Source of the DNA: Arsenophonus sp046530735
Lineage (GTDB): Bacteria; Pseudomonadota; Gammaproteobacteria; Enterobacterales; Enterobacteriaceae
Reading direction: 5' to 3'
Assembly: GCA_046530735.1 (NCBI GenBank)
Contig: JBHEQV010000065.1
Span: forward strand, 1-34,490
DNA: 34,490 nucleotides
Numbering within the stretch: the stretch's first letter is position 1; each line of letters begins with the position of its first letter. The position numbers were made by a program, and so were the translations under genes. Below the pieces are notes generated by a model. It was not told where the DNA came from and ran no database searches. It saw only the letters and a list, made by a program, of their open reading frames with translations. Positions 9,411 to 18,674 of this stretch are shown here, in pieces.

Positions 9411-9933
9411 TGTAACCTCCTGCTCAAAGGATGTAATAATGAAATCCTCAAGCTGATTGCAAAACATAATGCCGGAAAATTTATTCTCTGGATGGTGTCC
9501 TAATTTTTGAACAGGGGATTTTTATCAACCTGTGCTTTACGAATAATGCAGTCGGTCTGTCCGTTTTCTTTTATCGCCTGCAGATATCGTCTATTCCTTT
9601 TAGCGAAAAAGACTATGGGCGGTTACGCTATGGACTCCTCTCCGGTCATCAGGTTAACCGTTTTAGTTTTACTATTTTCGGTAAACTCTTCACGGTTGGC
9701 TTCATACCAGGTCTGGATACCTATTGCAATAGGGTTATCAGTGCTTTCTTGCCTTCAATATTGGCAACATGTTTATGGGTTAACTGCGCAATTTCATCAT
9801 TAATCTGTATCTCCAGTCGAGTCATTTCCCGTTGAATATCATCCAGATTTTTAATATCATTTATGGACTGCTCATAGGTTTTCTGGGTGTAGGAATCTGC
9901 TGCGGCTTTAAGTCGCGTTATTATTTTTGCCAT
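9405..9933 (-). pseudogene. gam: Gam-like host-nuclease inhibitor, frameshifted
   Basis: Mu Gam is a Ku-like protein that binds double-strand DNA ends and protects them from exonucleases. The first 70 codons from 9933 are open. They begin MAKIITRLKAAADSYTQKTY and include NDIKNLDDIQREMTRLEIQI, close to Mu Gam (MAKPAKRIKSAAAAYV and DIKRIGDLQREASRLETEMN). A frameshift near 9720 ends this frame. Homology resumes with WYEANREEFTENSKTKTVNL (Mu WCEANRDELTNGGKVKTANL), then NLMTGEES, and finally LEDFIITSFEQEVTS, ending at 9405. The overall span of 529 bp equals the size of Mu gam (174 codons), so only a few small lesions separate it from an intact gene. It is transcribed with the transposition genes. 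Confidence 0.85.
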
Positions 9934-9948
9934 CTTTTTACCTTTTCA

Positions 9949-10194
9949 TTAACAACGTCGGGAATTAAATGCGCTCGAAAATAATGTCCTCAAATGCGTA
10001 GTGTGTTGAATACACTCAAATACGTTAATTCGATATTGGGCCGCAATCTCACCGAGATAGCAATCCTGTTTATTAAAATCACGACAGTTTTTGCAAATCG
10101 ATAAATAGGTTTCATAGTCCTTATCCGGCATATCGACGGTTTTTGCTAGATAAATCCATTGTCGTGCGGTAATACGGACAGGGTGTGTTTTCAT
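9949..10194 (-). CDS. Intact small early phage ORF, 81 aa, function unknown
   Basis: The frame is uninterrupted from ATG 10194 and begins MKTHPVRITARQWIYLAKTV. It contains DMPDKDYETYLSICKNCRDF and CYLGEIAAQYRINVFECIQ, and has five cysteines. No signal peptide or membrane segment is seen. It lies 15 bp upstream of gam and 20 bp downstream of the next small ORF, so it is in the same operon. I do not recognise it. Surviving without a stop in a heavily broken prophage may be chance, given its size, or may reflect a recent function. Confidence 0.5.
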   Translation of the reverse strand: MKTHPVRITARQWIYLAKTVDMPDKDYETYLSICKNCRDFNKQDCYLGEIAAQYRINVFECIQHTTHLRTLFSSAFNSRRC

Positions 10195-10214
10195 GATTAA
10201 CGTATCTCCACAGC

Positions 10215-10412
10215 TTATTCGGTAGTTATCTTCCAGTAACTGATATTTCTAGTAGTGCCCTGAGGATCGATATCCAGGGAATAACAAACGGCATGGCCAT
10301 TTTGATGTAAGGCATCATATCCTCGGTTATGTAGCAGGGTAATGGTCTGGCAACTATAGCCATCGACGGTAAACTGATTGACTGTAAAGATTTCCTGGCT
10401 GAGTTTGTCCAT
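10215..10412 (-). CDS. Intact small early phage ORF, 65 aa, function unknown
   Basis: The frame begins MDKLSQEIFTVNQFTVDGYS and ends in NISYWKITTE before TAA. Tandem ATG codons at 10415 and 10412 leave the start ambiguous by one residue. The protein is soluble-looking, with alternating hydrophobic residues that suggest beta strands. It lies between the B-type ATPase and the other small ORF. I know of small conserved genes in this position in Mu-like phages but cannot name this one. Confidence 0.45.
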   Translation of the reverse strand: MDKLSQEIFTVNQFTVDGYSCQTITLLHNRGYDALHQNGHAVCYSLDIDPQGTTRNISYWKITTE

Positions 10413-10452
10413 CACCGACAGGGATTTCCCTGAACTGTTGCTAGATGATCTG

Positions 10453-11432
10453 CTAAGCCATCACTGACTGGTTTTTAATGGTAACGGCGGATGGGTTCAG
10501 AATAAAAGCTTCCTTTTAATGCACACTATAAATAATATTGGCGTCGATAACAGGGATGGCATTTTGCGAGGCCAGGTTCATGGCAGAAGTCAGCAGATTG
10601 CCGATAGCTAGCGGGTACAGCAGACAAACTGGCATCTTTTTGTCGTAGCTATCTTAAAGGGTTGACGCAGTGTCTGGTATCGCATCTGGGCCAAGGACTG
10701 TGTTCATATTGTCATCGACGCGTTTAAATTTGAAATCAAGAAAGTCGGTCAGGTGTTCATTCAGCGGAGGAAGGTCAATTACCTGGCAGCGCTGTACTGT
10801 TTACCTCACCGCTAACAGGGGCTCAGATAATTTGTCGCCAAATTCGGGTTGTTCCAGCAGGACGATGGACAGCAGTTTTAAAAAGCCATTTTTCAGCTCA
10901 AATAAGCGTTTAAGGTGCTTTAAAGTTGGGATGGGCGGCAATGGGGCGCTTCCTTAATCAACAGTACATGGGTTTATCCGACACGACTGCTCTCTCTTTT
11001 AATAGTCGGTGTAGCTGATGGAAGCGGGATTTTGGTGAGCGTTTGAGTTTTTTCAGTGGGACAGCCGCATGGACAATAGCCTCGGCGATACTAGCGGCTT
11101 TCAGGCTTTTACCCTGATGGTCGTTATTTTCCATCGCCATTACGTAGGATTCAATCATTACTATCGAAGCGTTTTTCCGATAGATGCGGTCAGTCAGGTT
11201 ACGTCTTAGAGTGCCTTTACCCAACCCGGATTCGCCGATAACGGCGATAAAGCTGCTATAGTGGGCGGGGTCTCTTGATGAAATTCCTAGCGCACATAAC
11301 GGCTTTCCGGGGGTTAAAAACATCTTCATGCTCCTGTATGGCCTGGTCATCAAATGTAGTGTAAAACAGCTAAAATGCTTTTTGCTGGCAAGCAGTAATA
11401 TCTGTTGTTTGAATAACATGATGTCTACTCAT
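10453..11432 (-). pseudogene. Transposition ATPase (MuB / BcepMu gpB type), broken
   Basis: This AAA+ ATPase binds target DNA and activates the transposase. Starting from ATG 11432 (MSRHHVIQTTDITACQQKAF), the minus strand gives IAVIGESGLGKGTLRRNL, a Walker A region, then YVMAMENNDHQGKSLKAASI and EAIVHAAVPL. Next are KRSPKSRFHQLHRLLKERAV, FKFKRVDD, and LLYPLAIGNLLTSAMNLASQ, the conserved C-terminal segment, with a stop at 10453. The length of about 326 codons fits the family. At least four frameshifts or stops interrupt it. The residue after the Walker A lysine is Gly where Ser or Thr is normal. The Walker B region is too damaged to read with confidence. Confidence 0.85.
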
Positions 11433-11434
11433 TG

Positions 11435-11680
11435 CTAAATAGTGTGCGTTTTCCCTTGCTGCTGAAGGTTACCCGTCAAAGCAGCAGTCGTCCGCTGCGA
11501 TTCCCTGGTTACATAGCCAGGCCCGGATATGCTGTTTTAGTACATCGGTTCCTTGTTTCGTGGCCCACTCTGGTGATAGTTGACTATCTGCACCAGCGTC
11601 GCCTCGGAAAGGTCAAGCGTACGGGAAAGGGTTGCCTGATTCAGATTCTGGTATTATAACAGGATTTTGAGTTTTAGCAT
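11435..11680 (-). pseudogene. Small helix-turn-helix protein between transposase and ATPase
   Basis: From ATG 11680 the reading MLKLKILL, stop, then YQNLNQATLSRTLDLSEATL and VQIVNYHQ has the XRE-type pattern of 'leucine-x-x-x-N-L-x-Q-x-x-L-A-R-x-L-x-L-S-x-A-T-V'. Later codons correspond to a short segment such as IRAWLCNQGIAADDC, then the frame breaks before the next gene. The start lies 13 bp past the transposase stop. Mu-like phages of this group commonly have a small Cro-like gene here. It is expected to bind DNA, but its target is unknown. One internal stop and at least two indels inactivate it. Confidence 0.6.
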
Positions 11681-11692
11681 GATGATATCCGC

Positions 11693-13476
11693 TTAACCGT
11701 GACTATCTAGACTGACTATTACATTGCCCGTCATCGCCATTAACTCATCACCCAGTACGTTAAGCTTGTTATCCGAAATGCCGTCCTGGAAGATCTGGGT
11801 TAACGTGGTGTAAAATTCATTGCGCCAGGTCGTCTTGCCTGCTGCCTGAAAACGTGCCGCAGGCGTTCTACCACCACGACCGGGTTTAAGCGCTCTTCAA
11901 AACTCGGCACGCAAACTGTAGAGGGCCTTCCCCCTGCTTGGCCAGATAAATTAGTTGGCATTGTATTCATTGTCCAGATAAGGGTTAAAGCGACTACCAA
12001 AGGGTAAGACGTTGGCTTTTTTGCGCTGGGCAGTTTCGCCTGGCGTTTGGTGGCATGCAGGTGTTTGTTAAACTTCCGGTAGATGGTGCGTGCTGTTGTG
12101 TGAGGTAATCCATTGAACGATTTGCCAAGTGTCTGGCCATTTAGGGCAAATCCGTAGTCGTTTTTCGCTACTTCCGCATCCGGCAGAAACTTTCCAGACT
12201 GTCCTTATTAATCAGGACCACCTACCCCTCACTGTCAGGCTAGGGGTTACGCACTATCTCTACGGTAATTCACCCACGCAAACGCCTGGGACTTGCTATA
12301 CATCGTATTCACTCCCACTGAACGACACGCAAAGATTGCTGTTAATCTTACAGTTTTCCAGCAGACTCACCACTAGTTCGCGCATATGCTAGAAGGCGTG
12401 GAGTCCTTGATTAACTATCTAGGGGTAATACGCAGCTAGCAGTGGGTGCCGGTTATAATTTTAGGATATAACCTGACCAGGTGGTTCAGTTCATCAATAT
12501 TATCGACTTCCACAAACCGCAGGCTAGATTCAAAATGGCACTCGATAATATCACGTGCCTTTTCCACTAAGTCAGTAACGCTGGAATTGTGGGCTTTATG
12601 TACGATAAGTTGAATATAAAGTGTTTTATATAAATTTCGCATGGTGGACGAGACCAACGCGTAACCGGGGTCGATATAAGGAATGAATTGAACGCTATGT
12701 AGTACCTCTGGCGCCCACCGCATTCTTGCATGGCATTAATGAATGCATCTGTAAAGTTTTGTGTCATTTCACTGCCGAAATGGTACTCAGCGTAAATCCA
12801 ACCGCTGGCATGGTCGATCAGCTCAAATGAGAAAACGCCCTAATTTATAATACAGGCCAGATTTTTGGGCTTGTTTTGGTTAAATTCTATTTCACGCATC
12901 ACACATCATGCACAGGCCGGTGTCCACAAATTGTGCGCCGCTTGTCTGGATTTTTCAGGCAATAAAGTACACACAGCGATGCATCCGCTGCCAGACATGA
13001 TTGAGGTACAGGCTTTTTACCTGTATACAGAGAGGTGTAAGGTTCGCCTAACTAGCGGTTTGGGATGCAGGCGATAACGGTACAGCGCCAAGCTGATGGT
13101 ATACACCAACAAGGGAAAGCACTTGTTTGTCTCGTTATCAATGTACCCGGTATTAATCAGATTGTTCGCCAGCAGATTGTTAACCGCCTGCTCCAGGCTA
13201 TAAAGGCGCTTTTGTCGTTTTGCGATGCGAGTCCATCATCACGCCGGATTCTGCATGGCTTTCCTTATGGGGTAAAGAGGGCACTGGTGCCATAATCTAC
13301 CTCTGCTTCTTGCGCAGCAGTTTAGCGCTTATCTGTTTGATTTTATGCATCAGCGTGACTTTGGAAATACCGAGTGCCTGACACCTTGTCTGATAAATCG
13401 CGTTTTGCCGCCATGCTCGGCTATTTAGGCGGTTTTGGACTATTGTTAACAGACGTTCGGTTAGGATGCAGTTCAT
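11693..13476 (-). pseudogene. Mu-type DDE transposase A, multiply broken
   Basis: The transposase catalyses integration and replicative transposition of the prophage. The ATG at 13476 follows a strong ribosome binding site, GAGGAGG, seven bases upstream. Fragments in order are QALGISKVTLMHKIKQIS (N-terminal helix-turn-helix), YSLEQAVNNLLANNLINTGY then ALYRYRLHPKPLVR, NHVWQ then D-A-S-L-C-V-L-Y, FELIDHASGWIYAEYHFGSE (first Asp), IDPGYALVSS (second Asp), HKAHNSSVTDLVEKARDII (Glu), FESSLRFVEVDNIDEL, and C-terminal FSGSEYDV, VPGVCVGEL, KKANVLPFGSRFNPYL. All three DDE positions can be placed. Frames change many times, so it is dead. The order and the N-H-V-W-Q-x-D-A-S motif suit the BcepMu branch. 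The stop is at 11693. Confidence 0.87.
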
Positions 13477-13588
13477 TACACCACCTCCTCGACATTATCC
13501 TGTCCGGTATTGCTTAGGTTTTACGATAATTGAAAATCTGCATCGGATTTTGCCCAGTCTGGTGCTAACTTTGATACTGTATGATAGG

Positions 13589-13605
13589 ATAATGAAAATC
13601 ATTAT
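13589..13605. promoter_or_regulatory. Candidate repressor operator 1
   Basis: A perfect dyad, ATAATGA-AAA-TCATTAT, lies 113 bp upstream of the transposase start. It shares its half-site AATGA with the dyad at 13623. Its location between the leftward early operon and the rightward repressor remnant suits an operator. This is inferred from symmetry and position only. Confidence 0.5.
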
Positions 13606-13622
13606 GTAACACATTGATTCTA

Positions 13623-13635
13623 AATGAATATCATT
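13623..13635. promoter_or_regulatory. Candidate repressor operator 2
   Basis: A perfect dyad, AATGA-ATA-TCATT, differs from the core of operator 1 (AATGA-AAA-TCATT) by one base. The two centres are 32 bp apart, about three helical turns. A weaker copy, AATTGAAAATC, lies near 13528-13538. Confidence 0.5.
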
Positions 13636-13699
13636 AAGTAAGCCCGCTAAATAGTCCGCGTGGGACGTGATATCACCACTGTGACTACTCAGTTTTCAG

Positions 13700-13976
13700 C
13701 CCTTCTAAAAGCGCCCCATTAAGATAGCTTTAACATTAAAGCCCACAAGGCCAATTTCTTCATAGAGCTGGCGTACGTCCCATTTCCTTAATGGGCGATA
13801 TTGATGGAGCAGGCCTTTTTCGCTCAGTTCATTGATTTTTTGATCTTTCCATTGACCAGATGGCGGCTGGCTTTAAGTGACTCTTCCGTATCACATAGTT
13901 TTGTCCTAAGTGCTTGTGCATCGACATGCTGTAAGGGAATTGAAGGTAGCACTGTATATAAAGATACAGTATCCAT
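13700..13976 (-). pseudogene. Unidentified control-region fragment
   Basis: A minus-strand reading from ATG 13976 gives MDTVSLYTVLPSIPLQHVDA, then TEESLKASRHLVNGK and, after one frameshift, ELSEKGLLHQYRPLRKWDV then LYEEIGLVGFNVKAILMGRF. These look like coherent coding sequence of about 90 residues. The plus strand is also open at 13801-14016 but is less protein-like. I do not recognise a family. It could be an early regulator preceding the transposase, or a displaced gene. Confidence 0.25.
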
Positions 13977-14019
13977 TAAACGAAGCCAAAAACTGGTTCC
14001 TAAAAAAGAGAAATAACTG

Positions 14020-14420
14020 CAACAGTTAAGCCAGCAACTGACTGGAAAGGCCTCGTCGATTACTTCAAGCTAATGAACAGACACCACTTGATACTCAGCA
14101 GTGGGTATCATGCTGATGCTGGAAAATTGGTTGGAGAGATCGCCTCAAACAGAGCGCTTGCGTTTTAGCTTAGTCAGGAAATCTTTGCCGTGAATTGTAC
14201 GGAGTTAAAAACTCACTCAGTGCAACTATAAAAAAGTGAGCAATATTCTGATACTGGCTACTTAATCGCAGAGAAATCATTAGAGGTTGATCTCAATTAT
14301 ATGATGACCTAAGAGCAAAGTGATGAAGCCAGTGTGCTCGATGTAGTACGCGATGAGGAGGAGGGTAACTTATTGACAGCTTTTAGGCATATCCCAAGTG
14401 AGTCACGGGATATTCTCTAA
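14020..14420 (+). pseudogene. Probable phage repressor remnant (XRE/CI type)
   Basis: Plus-strand fragments TERLRFSLVRKSL (near 14155), then AEKSLEVDLNYMMT and SDEASVLDVVRDEEE, then LLTAFRHIPSESRDIL (near 14375) resemble a lambda-like repressor. The pattern is a helix-turn-helix start, an 'ALGVDLDWLLTGE'-type end to the DNA-binding domain, and a final 'LLxxFRxLPxExRxxLL' helix. It is oriented away from the transposase operon, as expected for a repressor in a divergent switch. Frames are broken and no clear start was found. The call rests on patterns and context, so it is tentative. Confidence 0.45.
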
Positions 14421-14506
14421 CGAACAATATCATCCTTGTCTAAGAAGAAAAGCTGTCCGCAAATCCGATTAAGTGGTATCCCTCTTTTCCTTGCCCTAAA
14501 TAGGGT

Positions 14507-15158
14507 TATTTGACAGTATAATCAACTTACGCTATTGGGTAGCTGATTGGTATTGAGACTATAGCGAATTGGTACACTCTTCATCATAAAGTTCTGAAAT
14601 ATTTCCCGCATTTCAGGAATATCGTTGACTAAAATAATTATCATGCCGCTCAAGTCTTGCCCCGTCCCTTCCAGTTTTCATATTGCTCCAGACAAAAATC
14701 CACGCCATAGCCCTCTGTCCCACAGTACGGTTATATGCAGTAGAAACAGCGTATGCGGACGATGATACCTGTCAATACAGCTGGCCAAATCCAGCTGCTC
14801 AATGGTTGTCCATGACAATCGCAGATGAGTGAGCGATAACTCTTTTTACATGTGGAACAGATTCAGGTGTGGCCACGTGGTGGTCACGCTAAAGGTGTGC
14901 TACGGTACTTTTCCGCTGAACAGTTGTTTTTGCAGGTAATAGAAGCGGCTGCCCGCTGAATATCGGTTAATGTCTCGGTTAGCGTGATGGTAACTATTAA
15001 TACATTGCCAGGCTGACTAATGTCCATTTAAACTGGCGCATAAACTTTTCCAGATGGTGTTTCAGCACCCAATAGAGATTAACCGGCTCACCGTTTATAT
15101 CGTTAATCACTTCCGCTTTGCCAGGTAACTTCATAAAAGAAGAGTGCAGTTGCGCCAT
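14507..15158 (-). pseudogene. Dam-type (D12 class) adenine methyltransferase remnant
   Basis: Phage-borne D12 methyltransferases methylate adenine, often in GATC. From ATG 15158, with GGAG about nine bases upstream, the minus strand reads MAQLHSSFMKLPGKAEVIND then INGEPVNLYWVLKHHLEKFM and RQFKWTLVS. This matches the family N-terminus (DxxGELVNLYRVVKxHxEEFxRxFKW). Later pieces are LTDIQRAASIT-like, LFHM, and GTEGYGVDF then LEQYE, followed by the final domain (YFRT, SIPISY). The catalytic DPPY motif is too damaged to see. It lies on the opposite strand to the flanking repressor and lysis genes, so it is probably an accessory module. Confidence 0.65.
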
Positions 15159-15552
15159 AAAATAGCTCCACGTGTAGCAGGGGTATGCTCAGGAAAGTCC
15201 GGTAAAGTCTGTTTTTCTAGCCGCCGTTTACCGCCTATCTAGGTAGTATTGATAAAAATGTTGCATCATTGTCTATAAGCTTGTTTCACTGATGAAAATT
15301 CATGTAGACTCTTTCCCTGTTATCGAGAACGAAAAGCGCCACAGTTGATTAATATGTCTCTTCTGTGTATTGACAGGCTGTCCGGTGTTCCTGCACCGCG
15401 CGGGTCGCGTTTTTTTCCTTGCCCTTATCTGAGAAATTGCAGATACTAATCTAACGACCCCTCCCCCATGTTATTCCCACTAGTAAACCGCTTTAAAAGC
15501 GGCTAGCGCACCGTCTTGTTACACTATCTGACTGATTCTTAAGCAGATGGTG

Positions 15553-15905
15553 ATGAAAATCCAAAAAAATGACCTTTATCCCCTTTAAAACTCCCGCGCC
15601 TCAACAGTTGATTGCTCACTACAGTCGGTTTGTTGCTGGTGATTAGCCTGGTCTTGCCGAAGCAATTGCCGGTGGTTCTCTATAAGCTGGCCTTGATCAA
15701 CCTGACAGACATCGGTGGTTGATTACTGACTTGACAGTTTACTGCCCCCCAAGGTAACGACCCGGTCAATACCTTCACCATGACAACCCGGAGGTAGCAC
15801 AGGGCCGAGAATCCAGTGCGCGGTGGTTGCTATCAGGTCTTTGGCGCCACCAGCTGCGTCTGACGGCGATTGTCTCTGATGTCTAACTTAACATATCAAT
15901 ATTTG
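15553..15905 (+). pseudogene. Holin-like membrane protein remnant
   Basis: After the ATG at 15553 (MKIQKNDLYPL) and a frameshift, the reading LLLVISLVLPKQLPVVLYKL followed by ALINLT and IGG gives two hydrophobic helices. A short basic tail follows, S-L-L-P-P, after more frame changes. Mu-like phages carry a small two- to three-helix holin immediately before the endolysin, and this sits directly upstream of the transglycosylase remnant. Holins form membrane lesions at the end of the lytic cycle. Sequence similarity alone would not prove it; position makes it likely. Confidence 0.55.
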
Positions 15906-15907
15906 TT

Positions 15908-16620
15908 ATGACCATCAACCGCTATCAACATCCATATGGCGACCTCAGATGGATATTATTGTGCTTATTAATATTGCTCATTTGTGGCGCGTTTGATGTC
16001 GCCCACCCGTCTTCCGCAAGTCGCACACTCCCATACTGAACTGATCTGATACCAAAACGCCAGTCTAGTGTGGAGGCCTTAATGCGCTTGTGGCGGATTT
16101 TACCGCTCAAATTGACCACGAAAAGTAACTGGCACAGCCACGGGTATTACCAACTGCATCGAGACGCATGGGCTGTGGCAGTTTATGCCTGAAATTACGG
16201 CATGGATTGGATAGGTAATGCCGGCACTGTCAGCCAAATCGCCACTCAATTCCGGATAGAATTTACGTACGATAGTGAGTTTCGATAACTTGCTTATGGA
16301 AATGCTTGTTAGTAGTGAATCGCTATGAGCGCATGACAATATGACCCTATTGGCCTATAATAGTGTTCCCTGGATTTGGTGCAGCGTGATTGACGCCTGC
16401 CAGAATGGGCAGGGGTTTGATGGTGGTTGCTAGTTTGACAGCATTAAACGGATGAATGCTGGACGTCGCGTGAGGTGGCGCCCTGGCGTGAGAATCGCTA
16501 TTATCCCAGCCGTATTTTAAAATCCCTGGTACCGAATTACCTGACCTATGTAGGGCAATCTGTGTTTAGTTCAGTCAGCCTGAAAAGCCTCATCGGGGTG
16601 TTGGATAATGTTTGTTGTCG
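15908..16620 (+). pseudogene. Lytic transglycosylase (SLT-domain endolysin) remnant
   Basis: The protein would cleave peptidoglycan for host lysis. From ATG 15908 the frame MTINRYQHPYGDLRWILLCL then LILLICGAFDVAHPSSA gives a probable signal anchor. Later fragments follow the SLT domain of Mu-like phage endolysins: W-H-S-H then a damaged G-x-x-Q, WQFMPEITAWIG, HMTLLAYNSV (family A-x-Y-N-G-G), RVRWRPGVRIAIIP and the alternative-frame N-R-Y-Y-P-S-R-I-L. The family reads AQFMPATARW, LSAYNGG and WRENRHYPRRIL. Several frameshifts and stops make it inactive. It sits between the holin and spanin-like fragments, as in the lysis cassette. Confidence 0.72.
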
Positions 16621-17100
16621 GGCTATCTGGTAGCACGGCTTACACGTAAGGCGTAGGGTCGCGCTCAACGAACGGTAGGTGGCAAGAATAAGTCAGCTGC
16701 ACGGAAACGTTTTCCATTCAGGAAAAATAGCGTGCTGAGCAGGCAGCGCAAGCTCTAAACCCCCTGCAGCAGCGTTTTACCCATCAGGTGAAAGTTGCGT
16801 ATCAGGCTGAACAGGACTCTGAATCGCATTGCACAGCTTCGTGAGAAAACTCAACACTTAACTAGGTGGATGGATGACATTACCCAAACACTGCCGGGAT
16901 GAAAAAGGCTAGGCGCATACTGTGTGGTCTGCGTATTTACTCCTGGCTTTATGCAACACTAGAACGCCACCTAGGCCCTTTGTATTCGATGGTAAGGAAC
17001 GCCGAACTGAGTGCGGTTAATCCAAGCACAATATCCTTGCTAATGTCACCGACAAAGGTCAGCAATGCTAGGTCTGGCTGGAACAGGTAAGTGGATTACT
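16621..17100 (+). pseudogene. Spanin-like (Rz/Rz1) lysis fragments
   Basis: Off-frame pieces SQLHGNVFHSGKI, EQAAQALNPLQQRFTHQVKV and AYQAEQDSES (16690-16830) have the charged, glutamine- and alanine-rich look of an inner-membrane spanin. At 16925-17000, LYSWLYAT then LLALCNTRTPPRPFVFDG resembles a lipobox plus the proline-rich start of an Rz1-type lipoprotein. Spanins join the inner and outer membranes during lysis of Gram-negative hosts. Location directly after the endolysin supports the idea. Frames are badly broken and the call is a pattern-based guess. Confidence 0.35.
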
Positions 17101-17760
17101 GGATTATATTGAAAGATGATAACCATGACATTGTAAATCGATTTCTTGGTACTAGTGAGCTATCTGTTTGGGCTGTAGATTTTCTAGCCTGGCTGGCCCC
17201 TAGTTTATCAGGGAGACTGAAAAGTATCAGGCCGAACGGTTTGCATCACTGTAGAGGTTGATGCGAGAGGCGTCCGATAAAGGTTCACATCTTGAGCGCG
17301 AGGTGCCGAAATTCAAAGTGGAGGGTGCCGGAGTGTTACGTCTGGTGCGACGAATTTATTTATTATCAGCAGGTTGTGGAGTCACTACTTGACGCAATTT
17401 ACCAGAAGTTGAAAACTATGCAACTGCGTCAGGTGGCAGGAGGGTAAGGATTATAGAGACGAACAGAAGCGCCGAGAAGGGTTGCGACTGGGCGTTACTG
17501 CAGGTGATAAACAAGGCGCCGTTCTATCTTACCAATGATCAGCTACTGTAGGATGTTGGCTGTTCTCTCCACCAGGACATGACCATGCTGGAGCTGCAAA
17601 AGAGTTGCTGCTCCTTTAGGACTTAAGTCTAGGTGCCTGACCAGATACGCCCGCCTGCTTATGGACGACCACACTGACGCCGAAATGAGTGAATCTGCTG
17701 GAATACGTGACGGACGATATCTCCAGCATTGCCAGGCCAGCCAAATACTGGGGAGTCACG
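17101..17760 (+). pseudogene. Small late-gene remnants before the terminase
   Basis: Two or three decayed small genes probably lie here. A hydrophobic start (LVSYLFGL, 17140-17170) is followed by YQAERFASL, LEREVPKFKVEGAGVLRL and YQKLKTMQLRQVAGG up to 17440, a charged helical protein. From about 17460, EGLRLGVTAGDKQGA, MTMLELQ, then RYARLLMDDHTDAE and EYVTDDISSIARPAKYWG form another. Mu-like phages have small conserved genes (gp25/gp26 types) in this position, but I cannot match them with confidence. Confidence 0.35.
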
Positions 17761-18312
17761 ATGGCACTGCACAGTCATATCGAAGTCTTACCCATCTCGG
17801 TGCGTTAATAGCTCGACCTGGCGCCATGACCGAACGTAATTTCAGTGGCTACCGTGAGCTAAAGATGTTGCTGCGAGATAAAGGGTGCAGCATCGGTTTG
17901 GCATAGATTTCCCGCTACGGCCAGAAGGTACAACGCCGTTTTGCTGCTATCCGTGAAACCACCAAGATGGCACGCGTCATTACCGAAGGGGCGGAAGATA
18001 AGCAGGACAAATGCTCGGAGGGATTATCGCTACTATTTAGGCAAATATTCTGACTGCGATGATTGATGTGTGTGAGGCAAGCGATGAAGAGATAGAGCCG
18101 GCAGAGCCACCTATCTGTTAGGAAAGGTAGGCAAAAGTATTGCCACTATGACCCGCTCATCAGTGAGACTAAAGCTCTATCATGCGGAGGTGCGTCAGAA
18201 AATCGCTGCCTATCTCGATGAGCTGGATCAGGAAGTCAAAAACAACGACGGTCGCGTGAGAGTGGAAACCGTGTAGAATGTCCGTCAACAGATTTACAGG
18301 ATTATCCAATGA
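17761..18312 (+). pseudogene. gp27-like small terminase protein (DUF3486)
   Basis: Proteins of this family precede the large terminase in Mu-type phages and are thought to act in DNA packaging. The ATG at 17761 follows GGGAG. Frame-switching gives MALHSHIEVLPISVR, then ERNFSGYRELKMLLRDKGC (near-exact family motif N-F-S-G-Y-R-E-L), RYGQKVQRRFAAIRETTK, ARVITEGAEDKQD, and ANILTAMIDVCEASDEE. It ends with YLLGKVGKSIATMTRSSVRL, KLYHAEVRQKIAAYLDELDQ and VRQQIYRIIQ before TGA. The length of 184 codons including the stop is typical. The stop overlaps the next start as ATGA, showing translational coupling. Several indels inactivate it. Confidence 0.8.
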
Positions 18313-18620
18313 ACGCTTTCTTCCTCCTTTATCCTTAACAACATCACTTGTGCCTCGACTGATCGCGCTTTAAAATCGGCCAGTTTTTCCGCCAGACCGG
18401 CAAAATCTTTACCACCACGCCAGAGCTAGTTGACAATTGCTTTAAACCGAGGCGCGCGTCGGTTGTCGTACCCGCTGAGTGACTCTCTCGCACGGTGAAA
18501 CGACAGAATAAAGAAGGGATAGAAGAATGGAGATCAAAAAGTATTATCAGGCGTATAGTCTGACCATCTGTAAAATCGAAGGTAGCGTGAAACGATACCG
18601 CGGAGACTGGCCTTTCATGT
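18309..18620 (+). pseudogene. Large terminase (gp28-like) N-terminal stub
   Basis: The large terminase is the packaging motor. Starting at ATG 18309 (MNAFFLLYP), fragments read SRFKIGQFFRQTGKIFTTTP, the Walker A region (family GQFSRQTGKTFTTT), then ELVDNCF, LSRTVKRQNKEG and IKKYYQAYSLTICKIEGSV. This is roughly the first 100 residues of a protein usually around 500 long. The later ATPase and nuclease domains are absent, and about 55 bp further on another gene begins. The truncation marks the edge of a deletion that also took the head genes. Confidence 0.75.
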
Positions 18621-18674
18621 TCATGCCCGTCGGGCGCGCTTTAGCTGGCCTTGTGGCTTACTGAAGGACTTTAA

